Source: a bacterium (GTDB lineage: Bacteria > Bdellovibrionota > Bdellovibrionia > Bdellovibrionales > Bdellovibrionaceae). From it: DNA of 64,000 bases. The position numbers and the translations under genes are program-made. The notes beneath the pieces were generated by a model, which was given only the letters and a program-made list of their open reading frames with translations, ran no database searches and had not been told where the DNA came from. Positions 36,312 to 45,604 of the stretch are shown here, in pieces (within the stretch, counting starts at the first letter, position 1; the number at the start of each line of letters is the position of its first letter). The stretch is taken from NCBI GenBank assembly GCA_019752925.1, contig JAIELP010000011.1, positions 1-64,000 of the forward strand, written 5' to 3'.

Positions 36312-37556
36312 ATGTCAAAAATTAAAATCTTAACTCTAGCTTCATTCGGATTACTTACCTTGTCTGCAGCCGTAACTTTGGCTTGGGCCGCATACTACTG
36401 CAATAAAAGTATTGATCAAATATTTTTCCCGAAAGTTTTAGAAATAAACCAAGCCAATGAGCCTTTTTATGATGCCATTTTGGCCGATTTAAAAACTCTT
36501 GAAGCTTCGCCATTATTCATACCAACAACTTATCAAAATGATGCTGAAATAGTATTAGCCAATTACGCCTCATGGATACATGGCGAAACGCCTTCTTTAA
36601 ATACCCCTTCTCATTTTTTGGTACGCGCAATTATTCAAGAATACCCAAAATGGCGATCTACTCCTGAACAACTGATGCAGCTTGCACAAGATCCGCGCTT
36701 AGCGAAAATCGATACGCAGTGGATGAATTCGCTTTCTGCTTTTGATCATTGGAATGTATTTGGTCCGTCAATTGTTAAAGCCGGCCTTACGGATTTAAAT
36801 TCTGCAAGTGGTATAACAAAAACACGCTTAATGGCCAATGGGCCTTTGCCTGATTACGCTGAACTGAGCACCTGGGCATTAATTCATTTTATTAAATTGT
36901 ACAAAAGCGGTAAAACTTTAGCCGCGTATCAAAGTTATCACAAAGTTACCGAACTCATTCACAGCTCGTCCACTTTAATTGGCAATATGGTGGCAGTAGC
37001 CATGCTTCGAGGTGAAAACAGTTTACTCAATTCGTTTCCAATTACTGAGCGCACTGGTTTTTCAGCACAAAGCATAGAAGCTTACAAAAGAGTAAGCTGG
37101 GCCTGGGCTCCCCTTATTATACGAACTCACTTTTTTGATTTTCCAGAACAGTTTAAGGCTTACCTAAAAGCTCCTAATGGACTTTGCGGAGGATTAAATG
37201 AAGCGGTTCGATTTTTCCCCGGGTTACAACAATACATGCTACCGCACTTTGTTTTCGAAAAAAATTATACAAAAAATATGTTAAGCTCGCGTGACTTTCA
37301 AAAAAAGCTATTTGCCACATGTGGAATGCAAAAACATGAAAACTTTTTAAATAATACAAGCACGGGATACATTATATCCTCCGAAGACTCTTTCGACCCG
37401 CGCAGCTTATTCGAAAACAATCACATTAAGCAATCACCTGATGCAAAAACCCTAAATGCCAGCAAAATTCCTTTTGTACGGAAAGCTTTAGCACTTTTAT
37501 TTTACAGCATTGGAGTTCCCAATTATTTAAAGTACTATCGTGATATGCAAAAATAG
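36312..37556 (+). CDS. Membrane-anchored protein of unknown function
   Basis: A 414-residue protein with one N-terminal hydrophobic segment (about 5-28) and a large exported helical domain rich in Trp and Tyr. No recognised motif. Stands alone with 148 bases before it and about 270 after it. Confidence 0.65.
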   Translation: MSKIKILTLASFGLLTLSAAVTLAWAAYYCNKSIDQIFFPKVLEINQANEPFYDAILADLKTLEASPLFIPTTYQNDAEIVLANYASWIHGETPSLNTPSHFLVRAIIQEYPKWRSTPEQLMQLAQDPRLAKIDTQWMNSLSAFDHWNVFGPSIVKAGLTDLNSASGITKTRLMANGPLPDYAELSTWALIHFIKLYKSGKTLAAYQSYHKVTELIHSSSTLIGNMVAVAMLRGENSLLNSFPITERTGFSAQSIEAYKRVSWAWAPLIIRTHFFDFPEQFKAYLKAPNGLCGGLNEAVRFFPGLQQYMLPHFVFEKNYTKNMLSSRDFQKKLFATCGMQKHENFLNNTSTGYIISSEDSFDPRSLFENNHIKQSPDAKTLNASKIPFVRKALALLFYSIGVPNYLKYYRDMQK

Positions 37557-37823
37557 CTTTCGGACTATTTAAACACTGGACGTTTTCGGTTAAAATTTAT
37601 CCGACGTGAATACCAATATGTTTTAATATGAAACACTGAGCTTTAAAATTCAGGTTTATGTTGCGCAACAGGCCATTATTCTGAAATATCCAATTGTTTC
37701 AACAATATAGCCTTTCTAGTGAATCAACTTAAAAAAAAACGACAAGTATGATCCACATCATATTCTGTTACGCAAAAAAGAGTAACTTAAACCCATACAA
37801 AAACCTTCAGAAAGGAAGACTCT
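37557..37823. other. Non-coding spacer
   Basis: About 270 AT-rich bases between two secreted-protein genes. A 6-bp inverted repeat (attgtt/aacaat, about 37693-37706) and a poly-A run are visible. The final bases hold the ribosome site GAAAGGAAG for the next gene. No RNA gene or open frame recognised. Confidence 0.4.
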
Positions 37824-38162
37824 ATGAAAAAATTAATCGCCTCAATCACACTCCTACTCAGCATATCGGCCCAATCCTCTACTCTTGAACCACTTCTCGG
37901 ATTAGCCGTTAACTCCGGCACAGTTAAAATCCGTGTATCCAGCGGCGGCTGTACAACTAAAGCTTCATTTGAAGTTAAAAAAATCACCGATGCTAAAAAA
38001 CAAGCGGTACAATTATTTTTTGTACGTGTAGCTTCCGACAGCTGCGAACAAAGTAACTTCGACGCTTACCTACCTAATGGCGTAGTTCTTTATTACAGCT
38101 TTGACGAATTAGGCATTATGCGCGGGCAAAATGTTTATGTAGGCAATCCGTTCGGCAGATAG
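37824..38162 (+). CDS. Small secreted protein
   Basis: A 112-residue protein with a signal peptide (MKKLIASITLLLSISAQSS) and two cysteines in the mature part (GGCTTK, DSCEQ) that probably form a disulphide. It has strong strand propensity and a good ribosome site AAAGGAAG. No family recognised. Confidence 0.7.
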   Translation: MKKLIASITLLLSISAQSSTLEPLLGLAVNSGTVKIRVSSGGCTTKASFEVKKITDAKKQAVQLFFVRVASDSCEQSNFDAYLPNGVVLYYSFDELGIMRGQNVYVGNPFGR

Positions 38163-38181
38163 TTCACAAACATTTAAATAA

Positions 38182-38667
38182 TTACGGAACCGGTTCACGT
38201 TGCCAAGAGGCCGACTTTATTAACCAGCCCTCTTCAGTTTTTTGCAAGTGAACCGTAAATGAATACAGCGAAGCACTTTCCGGAATAACATTTAAAGCAC
38301 CGGCATCTTTCGGGCCCCTTGCCATTGCAGCCTTAAAACTCAATGTGGCTTTATTAGGATTTTGAGATGAATCTATTTCTACCTGAGGTGCCACCACATA
38401 AATCGAGGCCTCGCCCTCCTGCAAAGCATGTAAAGTAATAAGCCCGCTAATATCCTGATAAGTCCGGTTTTCTTGATCAGAATAGTCTTTAGCAACAAAT
38501 CGCTTAACTTCACCGGCCAATTTTTTTTCGACCAGTTCGGCAATATGTTGAGGTAATTTTTTTAAGTACTCGTAATCGTTTTGTTTTGGCTTTAATCGCT
38601 GATACACAAAGAATACTAAAACTAAAATAACAACAGCGGTAAACGTGGTTTTTGTTTTTTTGATCAT
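38182..38667 (-). CDS. Membrane-anchored periplasmic protein
   Basis: A 161-residue protein with one N-terminal membrane helix (about 9-24) and a soluble domain ending with strands TVHLQKTEEGWLIKSASWQRE, reminiscent of NTF2/SnoaL-like folds. No active-site residues identified. Convergent with the small secreted-protein gene, 19 bases apart. Confidence 0.62.
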   Translation of the reverse strand: MIKKTKTTFTAVVILVLVFFVYQRLKPKQNDYEYLKKLPQHIAELVEKKLAGEVKRFVAKDYSDQENRTYQDISGLITLHALQEGEASIYVVAPQVEIDSSQNPNKATLSFKAAMARGPKDAGALNVIPESASLYSFTVHLQKTEEGWLIKSASWQREPVP

Positions 38668-38739
38668 GATTTGACACTAAAACGCTTTTAACCAAACATC
38701 TACATTTTTTTGAGTTTCAACCTTTTGATACTTGTAGCC

Positions 38740-39930
38740 TTATAGCCCAAAATAACTTTTTTGTTCGTTTGCAATTGCAGTTACCTGTGCATCACTCAAA
38801 CCTGCTGTATACTGAACGTACTCAGCCAATGGCGAACTTACAATTTCTGCAGCGGCACCGACATTATTAGTTGCGCCCAAGTACCAAACAGCTGTACCTG
38901 ACGACAGTGTACCGCTAGCGTTGTTTCGCGTAGCTGCATTAACACCATTAACTTTTATATATTGATAGGCGCCCGCACGCCCCAAAGCATAAACAATTGG
39001 TATATTTACATTTGCTGTATTCGACACTGACAATCTTGAATTCACACAACAAGCTCCGGGCGCATCCCAATACAAAGTATTGTCGCTCCAGTTAATATGA
39101 GAACCTACCCTGTTGTTGGCTGCTATACGTATTCCAAATATTGTTCGAGCTTCTGATATAGCCTTTGTTCCGTAAAAAATAGTTACATCGCGCAGCGAGC
39201 TGATAATGTTTTGCGTCTGGGTTGTTTGCATCCAGTAAGTGTTGGCAAATTCCGTTTGTGGAGCTCCATTGAATCCAGTTAAATTTATGGTGGGTTGTAG
39301 CCCTGCCGTGGTTTGAGTTGCATCATAACCATTACCCGACTGATCATACCAAGTTCTGAGGCGCAATGAACTGCCCCCTTGAAAAGCATTATAGGCCGCT
39401 AAATCTAGGTTCCCGCTAACATCAAAGCCTATATCAGATTCGGCATTATCAGAAATCCGCCTAACCCGAATAGCACTTCCCACATAATCTTTAACAACTT
39501 TTCTGTATGAAAAAGCCATAACAGGTTTTTGATAAGCGGTAAAAACAAAGGACCTGGTTTGAGAATGATTATATAAATTCGTAAATTTGATGCTTACATT
39601 TGAAGTACCCGTATTAGCCGTTGTTAAATAACTAACAACACAATTGGGAAATGTTCCGGAAAAAGTAATATTAGCTAAACTCAACACCGTGGCGTTAGAA
39701 CTAGTTGCTTCAAAGAAGCTACTACTACATGCCAATGCACCACTGCGATTGGTTACTACAAACGAATGAGACACCGTAACATACTGAGGACCATCAATAT
39801 CTGACAAAGTAGGAAAGCTAACGCCGGGATCGGTCCAGAAAGAAAGTGGAATAAAAACCTGAGCTAGGCTAAGCGTATAAAACAGAGTTAAGCAAAGTAC
39901 AAAATTCCAAATTTTAATAATGCTTACAAT
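38740..39930 (-). CDS. Secreted protein with arabinofuranosidase-like/LamG-type domain; start codon unclear
   Basis: The frame from a TTG at 39807 gives 355 residues, but the same frame continues upstream through a convincing signal peptide (IIKIWNFVLCLTLFYTLSLAQ). Only ATT or ATA codons are available there as starts; the ATT at 39928-39930 is used as a provisional limit. The C-terminal domain opens with AIRVRRISDNAESDIGF and contains RTWYDQSGNGYDATQ, the signature of an AbfB-like catalytic/jelly-roll domain also found in LamG-like adhesins. The first about 120 mature residues look like an immunoglobulin-type domain. Surface carbohydrate binding or hydrolysis is likely. Confidence 0.7.
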   Translation of the reverse strand: MVSIIKIWNFVLCLTLFYTLSLAQVFIPLSFWTDPGVSFPTLSDIDGPQYVTVSHSFVVTNRSGALACSSSFFEATSSNATVLSLANITFSGTFPNCVVSYLTTANTGTSNVSIKFTNLYNHSQTRSFVFTAYQKPVMAFSYRKVVKDYVGSAIRVRRISDNAESDIGFDVSGNLDLAAYNAFQGGSSLRLRTWYDQSGNGYDATQTTAGLQPTINLTGFNGAPQTEFANTYWMQTTQTQNIISSLRDVTIFYGTKAISEARTIFGIRIAANNRVGSHINWSDNTLYWDAPGACCVNSRLSVSNTANVNIPIVYALGRAGAYQYIKVNGVNAATRNNASGTLSSGTAVWYLGATNNVGAAAEIVSSPLAEYVQYTAGLSDAQVTAIANEQKSYFGL

Positions 39931-40077
39931 ATAATCTAAAACAAATTTTAAGTCAAAAATACAACAAATTAGACTGATTTTAAGATGCTGACATATTAAA
40001 CAATATTAACTAATGACCTATAATTTCATTTGTACGAACTAAAACTCTTGGCTAGCCTTATAGCAAAAGAGGTCCGA

Positions 40078-40779
40078 ATGAAAAAAATTATTTTTACACT
40101 GACTTTATGCTTAGGTCTGAATTTATCAGCGCAACAGGAGGATCTTTCCATTGCCATAGAAATGGATAATGTCTCCGGCGTTAAAAAAATGATCGAAAGC
40201 GGACGCTACTCGGTAAATGAAAAACTTCGTTCTAACACACCAATAATTGCTTTTGCAGCCCAAGTAGGGGCCGAAAAAGTAGCCAACTATTTAATTGCTA
40301 ATCAAGCCGATGTAAACGCTCTAAACCGAGTCAAAGAATCCGCACTCATGATGGCCGTCTACTTTTATGATTCACCAGACGAAGGCACTTACGCCATTCA
40401 TGACCGAATTGCCAAAGCTCTTATTGCCGCCGGTGCAAACCTAGAAATTGAAGATGGTTGGGCTCCACTAGCCTACGCGGCCTATGCCGGACGTTTAGAA
40501 ATTGCGAAGTATCTGTTGAGTCGCGGTGCTTTAATCAATGGCCCGGTTAAAGATAAAGTATCTTCAGTAAATACTCCACTGATGATGGCCTCGATGCAAG
40601 GTCATGAACACTTTGTGCGATATTTATTAATCCAAGGTGCCGACGCCCGACTTAGAAATACTCGTGAAGCCACCGCCTACAGCTTAGCCGAAAAATATAA
40701 TCATCAAAAAGTAATGCGGTATTTACAATGCGCGCTCAATTTAGCACCGGGTGAGCCTTATTTGGGTAAATGTGAGTAG
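40078..40779 (+). CDS. Secreted ankyrin-repeat protein
   Basis: About 233 residues with a signal peptide (MKKIIFTLTLCLGLNLSAQQ), then five or so ankyrin repeats (TPIIAFAAQVGAEKVANYLIANQADVN, APLAYAAYAGRLEIAKYLLSRGA, TPLMMASMQGHEHFVRYLLIQGAD). The ATG at 40078 has GAGG five bases upstream; a longer frame from 40030 lacks one. Ankyrin repeats bind proteins; a periplasmic partner is unknown. Confidence 0.85.
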   Translation: MKKIIFTLTLCLGLNLSAQQEDLSIAIEMDNVSGVKKMIESGRYSVNEKLRSNTPIIAFAAQVGAEKVANYLIANQADVNALNRVKESALMMAVYFYDSPDEGTYAIHDRIAKALIAAGANLEIEDGWAPLAYAAYAGRLEIAKYLLSRGALINGPVKDKVSSVNTPLMMASMQGHEHFVRYLLIQGADARLRNTREATAYSLAEKYNHQKVMRYLQCALNLAPGEPYLGKCE

Positions 40780-40798
40780 CCGAAAGCCTTGTTAAGAA

Positions 40799-41236
40799 TT
40801 ATTTAGCACAGTCAATTTCTAATTCGCGCTGAATGTTCTTAAGACCTATCCGTTTTGCTTTTATATCAGACCAAGCAAGCGCTTCAAATGGTCCCATGTT
40901 TTTTTGAGTCGTATCAACATATCCCTGACTCAATTTCAATACGTTATCCACTTTGGTTAAGGCAAACAAAAGTTTACCATTATATTTTGCAAGCTTTGTT
41001 TTAACTTCTTCTATAGAGGAAGTGCCCTTAACTACTTCTTCCCAGTTAATTACTGAATTATCTCCGTCTATAATCATCATTTTACCTTCATTTTTTTTGT
41101 TTAAATCCATTAGACCACTCCAAAGCTGTTTTGTCTTACTAGTGGTTTGAGAATTTACACTAACAACACAATTGAATTTTTCAGCATTTGCAGCGCTTAA
41201 AAATGTACTAACGATGATTAAAATTAATGATTTCAT
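40799..41236 (-). CDS. Small secreted protein
   Basis: A 145-residue protein with a signal peptide (ending AANAEKF). Two cysteines flank the mature domain (FNCVVSV and the C-terminal IDCAK), likely a disulphide that closes the chain ends. Predicted mixed alpha/beta; no family recognised. Confidence 0.68.
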   Translation of the reverse strand: MKSLILIIVSTFLSAANAEKFNCVVSVNSQTTSKTKQLWSGLMDLNKKNEGKMMIIDGDNSVINWEEVVKGTSSIEEVKTKLAKYNGKLLFALTKVDNVLKLSQGYVDTTQKNMGPFEALAWSDIKAKRIGLKNIQRELEIDCAK

Positions 41237-41310
41237 TTACACCCCTTACCTAACGTCAATGACTTAGAGTGACTTTAAATCGGAATTAATAAATTGTCGA
41301 TTTAAAATAC

Positions 41311-42573
41311 TTAATATCCTGATTTTGGAAAGCGTTGACGTTGAAACAGAATTGGATCTGGAGAATTACCACTACCCGAGTAAGACATCTCTTTGGGCTG
41401 TGGCCAAAACCAAGCCTCTTTTTGAAAGTTTACTATTTTTACATCATTGGCTTCAAGACTACCACAACTTCGATTGCACGAATATCCTGTTTCGACATTT
41501 GTAATTTGCACGTTTGAAAGTTTTATCTTTGAAGCTTCATGTAAAAAACCCGACTTTACATCTGTTATAGTAACTTCACTGAAGCTACCTGTTGAATTGC
41601 TGTTAACACCAATTCCGAGGTTTTTAATTTTATTTATTTGTAAATTTTTAAAAGAAAACTTTGAGTCTTTGCTAATTGAAATCCCTGTTAATGCCCCGTT
41701 GATATTTAAATTGTTGACCACAACCTCTGAGCTAGAAATTTGCACACCATCGCTTGACGAATTATTAATTTTTACATCTTTAATTTGACCTTTAGAGTAC
41801 GATAAAACTCCAACACCACCGCAATTTGTCATATCAACAGCATTCACATCAACATTTGAGTTTTCTGAAATAGCAATCCCCATAGAAAAATCAGAGCAGT
41901 CTCTAATATTAACCTGATCAATACGACCACTTGATTTATAAAAATTAATACCAGCTGACTTATTCACAACAAGATTCTGAACTTTAACTTGGCTCGACGC
42001 TGTCACATGAAGTGCGTAGTTTTTTGAATTTTCTATTTTTAAATCTTCTACAACTACAGGGGCAGAATTGGTCTCAAAAACACTTAATCCTTTAAAACAA
42101 TTTTGTATCGAAATATTTTTAATTGTCGCCGATTTTATTCTATCTAGCTCAAGACCACTTATATTTTTTCCTTTGCAATCAAAATTTAAATCACTAGCTT
42201 CAAAATCGCCTTTATTAATAGTTAAAAGCTGTCCTAAAGTAACAGATGGGTTCACTGTAAAACTCAATTGGCTTAATTTGAGTTTATGTTCAACCGACTG
42301 AAAGCTCACATTTTCAATCATCTCAATAGTAACACCACTTTTGCTCTCACCTCTTATTTCGATATCTTTTTTAAGTGAATAGCGGCCAATTTTGTAATGT
42401 CCGTCTTTAAGTAAAACACTATCCCCGTTAGGAATACTGTCTAAGATTTTTTGTAGATCAGAACTATCTGCAGAATTTGTGATGCTATTAATAACCCATT
42501 CTTTAGCTGAAGCTGTTATGTTTGTAAGTGATAACAATACAAAGAGTAAATTACGAATGAACTGGTTTTTCAT
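41311..42573 (-). CDS. Secreted right-handed beta-helix protein
   Basis: A 420-residue protein with a signal peptide (ending ITASAKE). Repeated short strands with Asn ladders (VKINNSSSDGVQISSSEVVVNNLNI style) make a pectin-lyase-like parallel beta-helix with about a dozen coils. No lyase active-site arginine or calcium Asp set can be placed. Function may be polysaccharide binding or surface structure. Confidence 0.78.
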   Translation of the reverse strand: MKNQFIRNLLFVLLSLTNITASAKEWVINSITNSADSSDLQKILDSIPNGDSVLLKDGHYKIGRYSLKKDIEIRGESKSGVTIEMIENVSFQSVEHKLKLSQLSFTVNPSVTLGQLLTINKGDFEASDLNFDCKGKNISGLELDRIKSATIKNISIQNCFKGLSVFETNSAPVVVEDLKIENSKNYALHVTASSQVKVQNLVVNKSAGINFYKSSGRIDQVNIRDCSDFSMGIAISENSNVDVNAVDMTNCGGVGVLSYSKGQIKDVKINNSSSDGVQISSSEVVVNNLNINGALTGISISKDSKFSFKNLQINKIKNLGIGVNSNSTGSFSEVTITDVKSGFLHEASKIKLSNVQITNVETGYSCNRSCGSLEANDVKIVNFQKEAWFWPQPKEMSYSGSGNSPDPILFQRQRFPKSGY

Positions 42574-42653
42574 ATAGACTTATCGGCCTAAAACTAAAAG
42601 GCTTAACTCTATTTACCAAAATGAGACATAATCAAAAATCTTTAAAGCGACAG

Positions 42654-43061
42654 CTATCTAAAACTCATCCAATCTAAATTTGGAAAATCTGGTACTCCTA
42701 CAACTGATGCTGGCGTTGATATTTGTTTACTACATCTCTGAATAAAAACTGTATTTATAGCAGATGGCTCTTTCGACTGCACATAAAACTTCTTATAAAT
42801 CATAGACACATTCGAATAATTCGACTCTTTCATGATTCTCTTAAGTTCTTTTTCAAATTGATTTACATACGGTTCTTTACGAACCAACGATAATTCTTCT
42901 TCAACAGCAACTTCGGCTGCTCTCTCTAACTGTTCTATAATGATTTCTTTCTGATTGTTCTTGATCTATTGACTGTGTGTTCTGGTTCGGACTCGAACCT
43001 TAATGATTGATACTAAATCTTCGGCTACTTCTACCCAACTCTTGAACTCTACAATTCTACA
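42654..43061 (-). pseudogene. Decayed gene with an internal TAG and no start codon
   Basis: One frame runs from after a TAG near 43068 through FKSWVEVAEDLVSIIKVRV to a TAG at 42966-42968, then on in the same frame (QKEIIIEQLERAAEVAVEE) to a TAG at 42654-42656. Both halves have coding-like composition, so a single gene with one amber mutation is likely. No ATG or GTG precedes the first half; a 9-base tandem repeat (ctacaattct) at 43048-43070 may have destroyed the start. No family recognised. Confidence 0.45.
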
Positions 43062-43153
43062 ATTCTACAAAATTAAAACATGCAAAATCGAAAAAATTCA
43101 GAACTCCACCGTAATATCAGCCATTTAAAAATTTTCTTGTTAAGCTTGGAAAA

Positions 43154-43170
43154 AAGGTACGGCGTACCTT
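43154..43170 (-). terminator. Intrinsic terminator beside the island border
   Basis: A 7-bp stem (aaggtac / gtacctt) with loop ggc, followed on the minus strand by TTTTTT. It lies directly beyond the tRNA fragment, so it was probably the terminator of the initiator tRNA gene before the island entered. Its core GGTACGGCGTAC recurs at 58459-58470. Confidence 0.65.
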
Positions 43171-43221
<51 letters not shown>

Positions 43222-43267
43222 ATTGTTTTCACACTTTTTCGCAAGCCTGTCAAATCATTAAGAAAAC

Positions 43268-43963
43268 TTAATAATAACTGATATTTAGAGCCGAAATCCA
43301 TTTGGAATTATTTGTAACGATTTGGCTTATTTTTTTCAATTTATCTAGATCTTTGACTACAATAATTCGCCCATCATAAGCAATCACATTTTCTTTTTTC
43401 AAATCTGTCATAACGCGAATTACAGTTTCGTCGGCCATGAATAGTATGCTCGAGATAACATTTTTAGGTATTTCAGATTTAAATTTATAGCAACCGTTAG
43501 GATCAATATCAGAATATTTCATCGCTGTAAAAAATAAAAATTCAGCCACTCGTTCGAATGACGTTTTATCTTTAACTTTAAAACTATTAGATTCTGCTTT
43601 GGAGAGTTCCGTCGAAATTTTAATAATTAGCGAGCGTGAAAAATCAAAATTTTCAGACATCAAACGAACAATTTCCTTTGTGGAAATAAATATTAACTGA
43701 GCGTTCTCCGATATTACTTCTGCTGTTCCAAGAAAATCTCTCTGAATAAAAATACTTCGATGACCAACGGTATCTAAAGGCATCGTTAATCTTGTAAAAA
43801 TGACTTTTCCTGACTGATCTAACTAGGTGACTTTAATTAAACCCTCAACGACGAAATATATACCATTAACCGCATCACCTTGGCGAAAGATAATATCCGC
43901 TTTTTTTAAAAAAATAGCGTCATTTTTGAGATCTAAAATTATTTTATTAAACTGTTGCAACAC
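43268..43963 (-). pseudogene. Crp/Fnr-family regulator interrupted by in-frame TAG
   Basis: One frame from about 43963 (GTG; the next codon TTG) encodes a cyclic-nucleotide-binding-type domain: FLKKADIIFRQGDAVNGIYFVVEGLIKVT. A TAG at 43823-43825 follows, then LDQSGKVIFTRLTMPLDTVG. The frame continues through the dimerisation helix to a C-terminal HTH_Crp (IPKNVISSILFMADETVIRVMTDL), ending at 43268. Only 171 residues can be translated from the ATG after the stop, which keeps the DNA-binding domain. Last gene of the island operon, 12 bases after the thiamine-diphosphate enzyme. An Fnr-like palindrome at the operon promoter fits this regulator. Confidence 0.8.
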
Positions 43964-43975
43964 TTTATTAACTTT

Positions 43976-45604
43976 CTATATAATTACATTTATCACAGTT
44001 TGTAGATTTGATTCTAGAGCTATTTGCAAATGTTGCTTCAACTCTTCAGTCGTTCGACTCTGATACCCAATAAATCCAAAAATATCAGCTATTTTTTCAT
44101 ACTTAATGTTTTCTTTAAAAGTTAAAAATGGTAGATCCTGAGATTGCGACAAACTCACATCAAAAAATTGATCTTTTACATTTTGAGCTATTGAAAACAT
44201 ACCACGATTATTTAAAATCAGGGTAATGATGGGTATATTATATTGATTAGCAACCGCATGATAGGCCAATGGATTACCGAAATAGTACGCGCCATCACCA
44301 ACAACATTGATTACAGTTTTTTCTGGTTGCATTATTCCTAGACCTAAAGCGACACCACAAGCCCAACCCAATCCCGAAGCTGAACCTGTTCTGTAATAAC
44401 ATCCAAAATGATCCATTGGTATATTATCCGTCGGCAGACCTAATTCATTGATTAATATTAAATTATCATTCCACAGTTCTGCCAAAACTTTCTCAACATC
44501 TTGTTTTGTCATTTTTGAATGATCTATTTTAAATTCAATTTTCTGAGAATCTATTAGAGACCAAAGTTTATTCATTTTTTGATTTTGATCTTTAATCAGA
44601 AAATTAAGACGCTCAAGAGCAAAACCAACGTTGCTGTAAATATTTAAATCAGATCTAAAACCGCGAATGGGTATGCTATTAAATAGTGGCTGAGGTGAGA
44701 TATGTACAACTTGACACTCTGGTGAAGGAATATACTTGGAAGGAATCCAAGGAACATCAATATCTAAACATAAAATAAGGTCTGCCGATTTAATAATACT
44801 TGTTTCATTTGATGAAATTTTTTCTGGCCGACTCAATAATCCATGATTGTACTGAGCGTTGGGTGTAATCATCGGAATGTTGGTTAAATCGATAAATGCA
44901 CCTAATTCACAGAAGGCTGCCCTCTCTTTTCCAGCAGTGTTTGTAATGATCAGTGGACGCTTTGACTTTTGAATGAGTTCTAAAACTTTTTCTAAATGTT
45001 GATCGCTCGTAGTCAAAATACTACTTTTAAATGGCATGAATTGCAAATTTTGATCAACCTCGACATCGTCTAAAAGCATTTCGCGCGGAATTGTCAAATA
45101 AACTGGGCCACGTGGTTCTTCCATAGCTATGCTGATTGCCCGATGAACAACATCCTGTAACATTTTTGGATCACGTAATTCATAATCCCATTTCACAAAT
45201 TCACGAATCGGAGAGGCTTGATCAAATGATTCTTGCGCCCAATGTATAAATAAATCACGTGAACCGTGATTCCCTTTTTCTGAAGTCGCTGTTCTTCCTG
45301 CGATAAGCAAAAGGGGGATTTGCATTCTTTGAGCATTCATCACTGCGGCCGCACAATTTAAAGTACCTATCGTCGAATGAACCATAACGGCCTGAAGTCT
45401 TCCACTGGCTAAATAACAACCATAAGCCATATTTACAGCTAAATATTCATGAGCAACTGTGAGCGGCTTGATTTTTAAAGACTCAGAATCATAAGAAAAC
45501 TTTTCGATGACTGTTGCAAATTCAGTTCCTGCGACACCAATCAGATAATCAACATGGTTTTTATCAAGAAGATCAACTAAGTGATGTCCAACTTTTTTTT
45601 TCAT
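43976..45604 (-). CDS. Thiamine-diphosphate-dependent enzyme (acetolactate-synthase-like)
   Basis: A 542-residue protein with the three-domain decarboxylase/ligase layout. The catalytic Glu53 is in AHEYLAVNMA; the diphosphate motif starts at Gly436-Asp437-Gly438 (VVGDGAYYFGN) and ends LILNN. The central domain (about 200-330) is the less conserved cofactor domain. Relatives include acetolactate synthase, benzoylformate decarboxylase and sulphoacetaldehyde acetyltransferase; substrate cannot be chosen. It overlaps the isochorismatase-family gene by four bases. In this operon it probably decarboxylates or ligates a 2-oxo acid formed by the earlier enzymes. Confidence 0.85.
   Translation of the reverse strand: MKKKVGHHLVDLLDKNHVDYLIGVAGTEFATVIEKFSYDSESLKIKPLTVAHEYLAVNMAYGCYLASGRLQAVMVHSTIGTLNCAAAVMNAQRMQIPLLLIAGRTATSEKGNHGSRDLFIHWAQESFDQASPIREFVKWDYELRDPKMLQDVVHRAISIAMEEPRGPVYLTIPREMLLDDVEVDQNLQFMPFKSSILTTSDQHLEKVLELIQKSKRPLIITNTAGKERAAFCELGAFIDLTNIPMITPNAQYNHGLLSRPEKISSNETSIIKSADLILCLDIDVPWIPSKYIPSPECQVVHISPQPLFNSIPIRGFRSDLNIYSNVGFALERLNFLIKDQNQKMNKLWSLIDSQKIEFKIDHSKMTKQDVEKVLAELWNDNLILINELGLPTDNIPMDHFGCYYRTGSASGLGWACGVALGLGIMQPEKTVINVVGDGAYYFGNPLAYHAVANQYNIPIITLILNNRGMFSIAQNVKDQFFDVSLSQSQDLPFLTFKENIKYEKIADIFGFIGYQSRTTEELKQHLQIALESNLQTVINVII

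Noticed and set aside
42984..42999. tRNA T-arm remnant (ggttcggactcgaacc)
   Set aside because: It is only a 6-bp hairpin; no acceptor or anticodon arm can be folded around it, and it lies within a coding-like frame.
43823..43825. Genome-wide TAG recoding
   Set aside because: Neighbouring intact genes end in TAG at family-appropriate positions, so TAG is a normal stop here.
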